DNA from: HK-STAS-PATE-36 sp964610345
GTDB taxonomy: Bacteria; Patescibacteriota; Saccharimonadia; Saccharimonadales; JAGQNJ01
Direction: 5' to 3'
Assembly (NCBI GenBank): GCA_964610345.1
Contig: CAZSVQ010000027.1
Location: 1 to 12,207 of the forward strand
Length of the DNA: 12,207 nt
Part shown: positions 7,234 to 12,207 of the stretch, in pieces
Position numbering within the stretch: the first letter of the stretch is position 1
Layout: the number at the start of each line of letters is the position of its first letter
Made by a program: the position numbers and the translations under genes
Notes under the pieces: generated by a model
Seen by the model: only the letters and a program-made list of their open reading frames with translations
Told to the model about the DNA's origin: nothing
Databases searched by the model: none

Positions 7234-7682
7234 TTATTTGGAAAGTTATTGGAAGGCTCGGATTTTGGCTAGCCTGGCCAATTTTTAAGTTGAAATTACG
7301 CACTACAACTAGAACGCGGGTTATTATTCAGCACCATAATCAAATTTTAGTTGTCAAGAACTGGCTTGGTAGTGGTAAATGGGGTTTGCCTGGCGGCGGA
7401 GTAAAGATTAATGAAGATTCATTAACATCGGCTTTACGAGAAGTAAAAGAAGAGGTGGGTTTTACTCTTAAACGAAAAGACTGTAATAAATTGGGTAATT
7501 TTGAGTATCAAAGTAATGGCTTGACCTTCGTGTACTCCTTGTATAAAGTCCGTATCAACAAAGTAACAGATATAAAAAGACAAAAGTTAGAAATAACTGA
7601 AGCGCAGTGGATAGATACAGAGCTGTTAAGTGCAGAAAACTCGGCTAGTGATGTGCTCCAGGCTTTAAAGGTAATAAAGTAA
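7230..7682 (+). CDS. Nudix hydrolase with a hydrophobic N-terminal helix
   Basis: Hydrolyses a nucleoside diphosphate linked to another group; the substrate cannot be read from the sequence. The 150-residue protein has a perfect Nudix box (Gx5Ex7REUxEExGU) at residues 56-78: Gly56, Glu62, then REVKEEVGF at 70-78, with LPGGG just before. The first ~23 residues (MIIWKVIGRLGFWLAWPIFK) are hydrophobic with basic residues and could be a membrane-associating helix, a departure from minimal Nudix proteins. ATG 7230 overlaps the helicase stop by four bases (ATGA), so translation is probably coupled and the two form an operon. Pairing with a repair helicase is compatible with nucleotide-pool cleansing, but that is only suggestive. 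Confidence 0.93.
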   Translation: MIIWKVIGRLGFWLAWPIFKLKLRTTTRTRVIIQHHNQILVVKNWLGSGKWGLPGGGVKINEDSLTSALREVKEEVGFTLKRKDCNKLGNFEYQSNGLTFVYSLYKVRINKVTDIKRQKLEITEAQWIDTELLSAENSASDVLQALKVIK

Positions 7683-7687
7683 TAGTT

Positions 7688-7696
7688 TGCTACAAT
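7688..7696 (+). promoter_or_regulatory. Extended -10 promoter of the wall-hydrolase/rsmA operon
   Basis: TGCTACAAT is an exact extended -10 match (TGnTAnAAT), with hexamer at 7691-7696. The predicted transcription start near 7703 falls at the foot of the inverted repeat at 7704-7729. No convincing -35 is seen. Confidence 0.55.
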
Positions 7697-7703
7697 AATA
7701 GTA

Positions 7704-7729
7704 GCTAAAACTTGGTATTTAGTTTTAGT
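7704..7729 (+). promoter_or_regulatory. Stem-loop at the predicted 5' end of the wall-hydrolase mRNA
   Basis: CTAAAACT (7705-7712) and AGTTTTAG (7721-7728) form a perfect 8-bp inverted repeat around an 8-base loop; G7704-U7729 could add a wobble pair. It begins about where transcription should start and ends 10 bases before ATG 7739. There is no U-tract, so it is not a terminator. It could be a stabilising 5' hairpin, an element controlling initiation, or, as DNA, an operator just downstream of the promoter. Confidence 0.5.
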
Positions 7730-7738
7730 GGCGTAAGT

Positions 7739-8974
7739 ATGAATAATCAGTTAGCTAAAAAATCAAACCAGTCAAAGTTGTGGTCGCTCAAAAATCATCC
7801 ATTTATAGTACCAGTGGTAACATTTTTAGTGCTATTTTTTATAACAATGATAGGAGTTGTGATCCTTGGTAGTGGCTCTACTGTTGGACCAAGTGATTCA
7901 AGAATTGTAACCGTTTATGTTGATAACCAAAAACAAATTTTGCCCACTAGAGCCAAGACAGTACAAGACTTACTTGATCGGTTAAACATAAAAATTAATG
8001 ACGGTGATGTGGTTGAGCCAGCATTAGATTCGGCAATTGTAAGTGATAATTTTAATGTAAATGTTTATCGTTCACGTCCGGTTATGATTATCGATAATGA
8101 TAAAAAAATTGTAGTAAATTCCGCCGATCAATCACCCAGAATAGCCGCCCGTAATGCTGGCATAGTGGTTTATCCAGAGGACGAAGTAACGCCAGAAGCC
8201 CCAGAGAACTTACTTGGAGAAGGAGTGGTTGGAGAGCGCTATGTAGTAAATCGAGCGACACCCCTAACGCTAATTTTGTACGGTAATGTTAGCGGCTTGA
8301 GAACACAATCAAAAACAGTCGGTGACTTACTTAAAGAAAAAAATATTGAGATATCGTCCAGTGATACCGTTGCGCCATCGGCGGATACTCCGCTCCGTGA
8401 TGATATGAAAGTGACAATTACGCGTGAGGGTCAACAAATAGCAACCGCTGAAGAAGAAATTGCCCCACCAATTGAGCATGTTGACGACCCAAACATTATT
8501 CGCGGTGAAACAGTTGAAAAGGAGCCTGGAGCACCCGGTAAAAAGGTGGTAACTTACGAGATAAAAACAGAAAATGGTCTAGAAGTAAGCCGTACTAAAC
8601 TCCAAGAAATTATTACCATACAACCACAACGTAAATTGGTTGCCAGAGGTACCAAAGTAGTTATTAGCAACCCGTCAGAAAACGTTAAAATTGGTGAACA
8701 ATTGGCAGCTGGTAGAGGCTGGACAGGTGAGCAGTGGTATTGTTTGTATCAACTGTGGCAAAAAGAATCGGGCTGGAGTACTACAGCAGGTAATCCAAGT
8801 AGTGGCGCATACGGGATACCACAAGCATTGCCGGGTGGCAAGATGGCAAGCGCAGGTGCTGACTGGGCAACCAACCCAGCGACTCAAATTACGTGGGGTA
8901 TGGGTTATATTGCCGGGCGCTATAGTACACCATGTTCTGCTTGGTCAACATCACAGGCCAGAGGTTGGTATTAG
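7739..8974 (+). CDS. Membrane-anchored DUF348/G5 cell-wall hydrolase, RpfB/YabE-like
   Basis: Predicted peptidoglycan-cleaving protein acting outside the cytoplasmic membrane. The 411 residues run: short basic cytoplasmic tail; one membrane segment at about 21-44; DUF348-type repeats at about 56-100, 106-150 and 174-225; a G5 domain at about 235-310 (GETVEKEPGAPGKK...); and a C-terminal lytic-transglycosylase-like domain at about 318-411. The last has WQKESGW (candidate catalytic Glu343), SGAYGIPQALPGGKM, DWATNPATQITWGMGYI and the terminal GWY. Cys335 and Cys399 may form a disulfide. The catalytic module resembles actinobacterial and Lactobacillus Apf-like domains rather than the classical Rpf or the YabE 3D domain. 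ATG 7739 is preferred to the in-frame TTG 7712, which lies in the stem-loop. rsmA follows at once. Confidence 0.9.
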   Translation: MNNQLAKKSNQSKLWSLKNHPFIVPVVTFLVLFFITMIGVVILGSGSTVGPSDSRIVTVYVDNQKQILPTRAKTVQDLLDRLNIKINDGDVVEPALDSAIVSDNFNVNVYRSRPVMIIDNDKKIVVNSADQSPRIAARNAGIVVYPEDEVTPEAPENLLGEGVVGERYVVNRATPLTLILYGNVSGLRTQSKTVGDLLKEKNIEISSSDTVAPSADTPLRDDMKVTITREGQQIATAEEEIAPPIEHVDDPNIIRGETVEKEPGAPGKKVVTYEIKTENGLEVSRTKLQEIITIQPQRKLVARGTKVVISNPSENVKIGEQLAAGRGWTGEQWYCLYQLWQKESGWSTTAGNPSSGAYGIPQALPGGKMASAGADWATNPATQITWGMGYIAGRYSTPCSAWSTSQARGWY

Positions 8975-8980
8975 TTGACT

Positions 8981-9757
8981 ATGGCTAAACTTCCGTTGGC
9001 TAAAAAATCACTAGGGCAACATTGGCTTGAGGATGATACATGCTTAGATGCTATGGTACAGTCAGCACAGGTTGTAAGTAGTGATACAATTTTAGAAATT
9101 GGCCCCGGCACAGGGACTTTAACAGATAAACTTATTTCTACTGGAGCAAATATACTTGCACTAGAGTTTGATCAACAAAGGCTTCAAGAACTCAAGCGCA
9201 AGTACAACAAGGTTGGAAATGTACAATTAATAGCAGGCGATATTAGAAGATTTGATTTTGCAAATTTGCCAAAAAACTACAAAATTGTCGCTAATATACC
9301 GTATTATCTAACAGCAAATTTACTCAGAATTTTAACTGATATTAGCAATCAACCAGAAATTGCGGTGTTGCTTGTACAAAAAGAAGTTGCCCAAAAAGTT
9401 GTTGCCAAGCCAGGTGATTTGAGTCAAGTTGCAATATTCACGCAAGTTGTATTTCAGCCAACTTTGGATATGATTGTACCCGCACAGCTTTTTATACCAC
9501 CACCAAAAGTGGATTCTCAGATTTTGATTTTGACAAAAAGACAAACCCCACTGTTTAGTATTAACGATGTGTTTACACGTGTAGTAAAAGCTGGGTTTAG
9601 CGAAAAACGTAAAAAGCTACGTACCAGTCTGTCTGGTGGACTCGGGATTAGTAAGTTAGATGCCGAAGTATTGCTTCAAAAAGCTAACATCAATATAGAT
9701 GCTCGTGCTCAAGAGTTGGAGTTAATCCAATGGCACAAACTAAGCCTATTTTTGTAG
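8981..9757 (+). CDS. rsmA: 16S rRNA dimethyladenosine transferase RsmA (KsgA)
   Basis: SAM-dependent dimethylation of two adjacent adenines in the 3'-terminal hairpin of 16S rRNA, a late step in small-subunit assembly. The 258 residues show the N-terminal KKSLGQHWL motif, the SAM loop ILEIGPGTGTLT (motif I), the acidic LEFD after strand 2, GDIRRFDF, the catalytic NIPYY (motif IV) and PKVDS. The C-terminal helical domain has GFSEKRKKLRTSL. ATG 8981 is chosen; TTG 8975, directly after the previous stop, is possible and adds two residues. With only six bases between the stop of the wall-hydrolase gene and the ATG, co-transcription is likely. A weak GAGG at 8961-8964 is the only ribosome-binding candidate. 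Confidence 0.96.
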   Translation: MAKLPLAKKSLGQHWLEDDTCLDAMVQSAQVVSSDTILEIGPGTGTLTDKLISTGANILALEFDQQRLQELKRKYNKVGNVQLIAGDIRRFDFANLPKNYKIVANIPYYLTANLLRILTDISNQPEIAVLLVQKEVAQKVVAKPGDLSQVAIFTQVVFQPTLDMIVPAQLFIPPPKVDSQILILTKRQTPLFSINDVFTRVVKAGFSEKRKKLRTSLSGGLGISKLDAEVLLQKANINIDARAQELELIQWHKLSLFL

Positions 9758-9772
9758 TTTTGCTCCACAAGT

Positions 9773-9780
9773 TATAAAAT
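9773..9780 (+). promoter_or_regulatory. Possible -10 region for the marR-like gene
   Basis: TATAAAAT lies 16 bases after the rsmA stop. TTGTAG at 9752-9757 could serve as a poor -35, with a 17-base spacer to TAAAAT. The predicted leader is about 33 bases. Weak evidence. Confidence 0.3.
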
Positions 9781-9819
9781 TAGAATGTTTTACAAGATTA
9801 TTAATATTGAAAGTACATT

Positions 9820-10239
9820 GTGGAATTAGCAAATATTGATACATTGATTCAAAAAATAGCTATTATGCTTGCTAGGCAAAATGATAAAATTTTGCAGTAT
9901 AATTTAGGTATTGGTTATTCACAGTATAAAATATTAAACGTCTTACAAGCGAGCCCAGGCATAAAACAAAAACAAATTGCGATTCAACTTGGCCAAACTG
10001 AAGCCAGTATCAGTAGGCAAATTAAAATCATGTATGGCGATGGTTTATTGCAAGCAATACCTCAACCCGAAGATCATAGAGTACATTTAGCAACTTTAAC
10101 TACTCGCGGCCAGCGTATTTGTGATGATGCTCAAAAATTATTAAAAATTGAAAGTGAAAAATTACTAAATCAATTTTCCGATCAAGAACAAGCCACACTT
10201 GTAAAAATACTAAAAAGAATTCAAGATTTTTTGGAATAA
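9820..10239 (+). CDS. MarR-family transcriptional regulator
   Basis: Winged-helix DNA-binding repressor, expected to act as a dimer. The 139 residues follow the MarR layout: N-terminal dimerisation helix, helix-turn-helix from about residue 50 (GIKQKQIAIQLGQTEASISRQIKIM), a wing with PEDHRVHLATLTTRGQRI (the D-x-R wing motif), and a long C-terminal dimerisation helix. GTG 9820 is the only plausible start, because an in-frame TGA lies at 9808. The ribosome binding site is weak. It is followed after two bases by the DUF457 gene, so the two probably share a transcript and the regulator may control the pair. No ligand or operator can be assigned with confidence. Confidence 0.9.
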   Translation: MELANIDTLIQKIAIMLARQNDKILQYNLGIGYSQYKILNVLQASPGIKQKQIAIQLGQTEASISRQIKIMYGDGLLQAIPQPEDHRVHLATLTTRGQRICDDAQKLLKIESEKLLNQFSDQEQATLVKILKRIQDFLE

Positions 10240-10241
10240 TA

Positions 10242-10739
10242 ATGGCAAACTATAAAGGGCATATTGGTGGAGCGGTTGCAACTTGTATGATTTTTGTTTT
10301 ATTGGTTATGTTATTGCCGGTTGCTTGGCTAGCCAAAACTGGCGGCATACTTAGTGACTGGCAGATGGTAGCAGGGCTTTTTGTAGTGGCAATGTTATTT
10401 GGTTTATGGCCAGATATTGATACAAATTCAAAAGCTCAAGATATATTTTTTGCAGTCGCATTTGTGCTAGATATTCTATTGATTGCAACTGGGTATCTTG
10501 GAGCTGCAGCTTATCTTGGCCTACTAGCCATGACGCCAATTATTGGCAAACACCGTGGTTGGACTCATAAAAAATGGGCAATGATAATTATTCCTTTGCC
10601 AATGTTGGTGGTACCGTATTTGTACCAACCAGATAATTTTATTGCTGGGATTTTATTTTATGGTGCTGCGGTGGCCGGGTATTTTAGCCACTTATTGCTA
10701 GATGGTCTTATTGTTAAAAAATTTAGAATAAAAAATTGA
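10242..10739 (+). CDS. YdjM/DUF457-type membrane-bound metal-dependent hydrolase
   Basis: Integral membrane protein of the YdjM (LexA-regulated, DUF457) family, predicted to bind metal and hydrolyse an unknown substrate. The 165 residues include several hydrophobic segments (about 11-31, 40-57, 68-88, 89-101, 112-127 and 133-153). The scattered metal-ligand residues are all present: His7 (KGHIGG), Asp58 and Asp60 (WPDID), His104 and His109 (KHRGWTH), and His150 with Asp154 (SHLLLD). The length matches short family members. ATG 10242 starts two bases after the MarR stop, and GGA six bases upstream is a modest ribosome binding site. Whether it acts on lipids or nucleic acids is not known. Confidence 0.88.
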   Translation: MANYKGHIGGAVATCMIFVLLVMLLPVAWLAKTGGILSDWQMVAGLFVVAMLFGLWPDIDTNSKAQDIFFAVAFVLDILLIATGYLGAAAYLGLLAMTPIIGKHRGWTHKKWAMIIIPLPMLVVPYLYQPDNFIAGILFYGAAVAGYFSHLLLDGLIVKKFRIKN

Positions 10740-10748
10740 CCAAAAGAG

Positions 10749-10754
10749 TATAAT
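10749..10754 (+). promoter_or_regulatory. Consensus -10 box (TATAAT)
   Basis: A perfect TATAAT, with predicted transcription start near 10761, just ahead of the strong ribosome binding site. TTGACC at 10736-10741 is only seven bases away, so it cannot act as its -35. Confidence 0.5.
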
Positions 10755-10763
10755 TAATATATA

Positions 10764-10770
10764 AAAGGAG
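10764..10770 (+). promoter_or_regulatory. Strong Shine-Dalgarno site
   Basis: AAAGGAG five bases before ATG 10776 is the only near-consensus ribosome binding site in the window. It fixes the start and suggests that this gene is well translated. Confidence 0.75.
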
Positions 10771-10775
10771 AAATT

Positions 10776-11342
10776 ATGAATAAGAAAATCGTTATTGGAA
10801 TAATAGTAATGGTGGTTTTGGCGCTGGGAGTGGGAGCGTGGTACTTCACACAAAAAGATGAAACAATCACACCAAATACAGCAACCACTCAACCTGCTAA
10901 TCAAGAGCAGCAAACAGAAACAAGTTCACCAAAAACTATTAACGGGCTTATGTCTGCTGGAGCAAATAAAAAATGCACGTTATCAACTACAGATGGTAAC
11001 GCCCAAGTATCGGGGACTATATACATTGCCGGGGCTAAGAAAATGCATGGAGAATACACAACAACTAGCGAAGGTAAAAATACCGTAAGTAATATGATAA
11101 TTACTAAAGATGTTCAATATTTTTGGTCGCCAGACAGCAAGCAGGGTGTAAAAATTAACCTAAGTGAAGCGACTGTTAATAATCAACAACAAACTAGTCA
11201 GCAAAATCCGGGTGGGATAGATACTGATAAGGAATATGACTTTTCATGCTCGGACTGGACGGTTGACGAGGCAAAGTTTGTGGTACCGGCAGACGTAAAC
11301 TTTATGGACTTTTCTGGGATTCAGCAACAACTTAACCAATAA
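10776..11342 (+). CDS. Membrane-anchored extracytoplasmic protein of unknown function
   Basis: Not recognised as a named family. The 188 residues begin with a short basic tail (MNKK) and a membrane anchor at about 5-24. No lipobox cysteine is seen, so an uncleaved anchor is likely. A Thr/Gln/Ser/Pro-rich linker (about 28-54) precedes a globular domain at about 55-185. That domain has strand-like segments (CTLSTTDGNAQVSGTIYIAG, KMHGEYTTTSEGK, VQYFWSPDSKQGVKINL) separated by a Gln-rich loop (136-144). Cys67 and Cys158 are the only cysteines and could pair. The beta-rich pattern is loosely like LolA-type lipoprotein-carrier folds, which is a guess. It has its own TATAAT box and strong ribosome binding site, so it appears to be a separate transcription unit. 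Confidence 0.8.
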   Translation: MNKKIVIGIIVMVVLALGVGAWYFTQKDETITPNTATTQPANQEQQTETSSPKTINGLMSAGANKKCTLSTTDGNAQVSGTIYIAGAKKMHGEYTTTSEGKNTVSNMIITKDVQYFWSPDSKQGVKINLSEATVNNQQQTSQQNPGGIDTDKEYDFSCSDWTVDEAKFVVPADVNFMDFSGIQQQLNQ

Positions 11343-11345
11343 TTG

Positions 11346-11351
11346 TAAAAT
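11346..11351 (+). promoter_or_regulatory. -10 box just ahead of the alpha/beta hydrolase (predicted leaderless)
   Basis: TAAAAT ends five bases before GTG 11357 in a 14-base gap. No ribosome binding site is visible. The spacing predicts transcription starting at or next to the start codon. Confidence 0.4.
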
Positions 11352-11356
11352 ACAAA

Positions 11357-12190
11357 GTGATTTTTACTGATAAGCTTCTTCATAAATGGCTAAAAGTACC
11401 ATATACATTAAACGTCGATGATATTAAACCAAAAACCAAACCAAAGCAAACAGTAATATTGATTCATGGTATAGGCAACAACAAAAAAACCTGGCAAGAG
11501 CTTACTAGTCGTATGCCAAAAGATATACGCATTGTGGCGATAGATTTATTGGGTTTTGGCCAGTCACCAAAACCTGATTGGGCTGTATATGACGCTAAAA
11601 CTCAAGCTCGCTCAATAGTAACCACTTTAGTAAAATTAAGAGTTTTTGGCAAAGTCGTTATTGTGGGGCATTCATTAGGGTCTTTAGTGGCAATTGAGGT
11701 AGCGAAACAGTTCTCACCAGTTGTTTCAAAATTAATATTATGTAGTCCACCGTTATATAAACCAGAAGACAAAAGAAATACAGATTTATTTTCTGGCGAT
11801 AAACTTTTAACACAAATGTATGAAAAAGCAATTGAGCACCCAAAAACTTTTATTAAGGTTACGGATTTACTGACTAAATATAAAATTACTGATAAAAGTT
11901 TTAAAGTAAACGAGTCTAATATTGGAACGTATATGGCAACATTGCAATCTTCAATTATAAACCAAACGGCTTTAAGTGACGCACAAAAGCTTGAAATACC
12001 AATTCTAATATTACAAGGTAAATTTGACCCACTAGTTATTTCAAAGAATGTGAAAGAACTGGCTGATAAAAATGATATGATAAAAATTAAGAGCTTAACT
12101 GCAACTCACGAGCTATCTGAAAAATATTTTAATTTGATTATTGAAGAATTAGACGGTTCACTGAACGAACCCAGAACAACTAGCCCGTAG
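11357..12190 (+). CDS. Alpha/beta-fold hydrolase
   Basis: Predicted serine hydrolase (esterase, lipase or related) of the alpha/beta superfamily; the substrate is unknown. The 277 residues contain the oxyanion-hole motif HGIG (37-40), DLLGFGQSPKP (64-73), the nucleophile elbow GHSLGS with Ser106, an acidic member Asp224 in GKFDPLV after a strand, and His251 in TATHELSEKY, so the triad is complete. A helical cap lies at about 131-205. There is no signal peptide, so it is probably cytoplasmic. GTG 11357 begins 14 bases after the preceding stop. The 17 bases left after its stop show no clear terminator. Confidence 0.93.
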   Translation: MIFTDKLLHKWLKVPYTLNVDDIKPKTKPKQTVILIHGIGNNKKTWQELTSRMPKDIRIVAIDLLGFGQSPKPDWAVYDAKTQARSIVTTLVKLRVFGKVVIVGHSLGSLVAIEVAKQFSPVVSKLILCSPPLYKPEDKRNTDLFSGDKLLTQMYEKAIEHPKTFIKVTDLLTKYKITDKSFKVNESNIGTYMATLQSSIINQTALSDAQKLEIPILILQGKFDPLVISKNVKELADKNDMIKIKSLTATHELSEKYFNLIIEELDGSLNEPRTTSP

Positions 12191-12207
12191 GTAGTTAGTT
12201 ACATTGT

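Noticed and set aside
7712..7738. N-terminal extension of the wall hydrolase from TTG 7712
   Set aside because: The nine extra residues lie over the stem-loop and add nothing conserved; ATG 7739 gives a normal basic tail before the membrane anchor.
8675..8978. Overlapping reading frames on both strands across the transglycosylase domain
   Set aside because: They are shadows of a well-supported domain with catalytic motifs in the main frame, and show no family resemblance of their own.
9799..9806. Palindrome TATTAATA before marR as its operator
   Set aside because: Eight AT-only bases occur often by chance here, and the symmetry does not extend outward.
10736..10754. TTGACC plus TATAAT as a classical sigma-70 promoter pair
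   Set aside because: Only seven bases separate them; 16-18 are required.
12178..12196. AACTA/TAGTT inverted repeat after the last gene as a terminator
   Set aside because: Five base pairs only, and the window ends before any U-run could be judged.

Overview
The window is a compact, AT-rich bacterial segment of eleven protein-coding genes, all on the + strand. No intergenic gap exceeds about 75 bases, and I see no tRNA, rRNA, CRISPR array or insertion sequence. The best guess at its source is a member of the Patescibacteria/CPR, most likely Candidatus Saccharibacteria (TM7). The grounds are low GC, very tight packing, a UvrD/PcrA helicase with the motif-III variant GDDWQ-SIYSW, and an actinobacterial-style DUF348/G5/lytic-transglycosylase protein next to rsmA. 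TGA acts as a stop for two genes (uvrD at 7231, the DUF457 gene at 10737), so the standard bacterial code fits and the TGA-glycine code of Gracilibacteria/SR1 does not. The taxonomic call is inference.

Region 1 (1-3954) is a lower-glycolysis cluster: pyruvate kinase (5' end cut by the window edge), phosphoglycerate kinase and triosephosphate isomerase. A small tail-anchored membrane protein of unknown function overlaps the end of tpiA. Region 2 (3973-7682) is a PcrA/UvrD-type DNA helicase interrupted in motif III by a complete 361-residue intein, followed with a 4-base overlap by a Nudix hydrolase. Region 3 (7688-9757) is a membrane-anchored DUF348/G5 cell-wall hydrolase resembling RpfB/YabE, directly followed by rsmA (ksgA); this pairing echoes rpfB-ksgA of Actinobacteria and yabE-ksgA of Bacillus. 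Region 4 (9758-12190) holds a MarR-family regulator with a YdjM/DUF457 membrane metal-dependent hydrolase, a membrane-anchored extracytoplasmic protein of unknown function, and an alpha/beta hydrolase.

Two regulatory patterns recur. Several genes have an extended -10 box (TGnTAnAAT) or a plain TAnAAT box and no recognisable -35. In three of them (tpiA, uvrD, the alpha/beta hydrolase) the box ends only 5-6 bases before the start codon, which predicts leaderless mRNAs. The wall-hydrolase mRNA is predicted to begin at a perfect 8-bp stem-loop. The most striking element is the intein, whose central domain resembles a GIY-YIG nuclease rather than the usual LAGLIDADG or HNH type.
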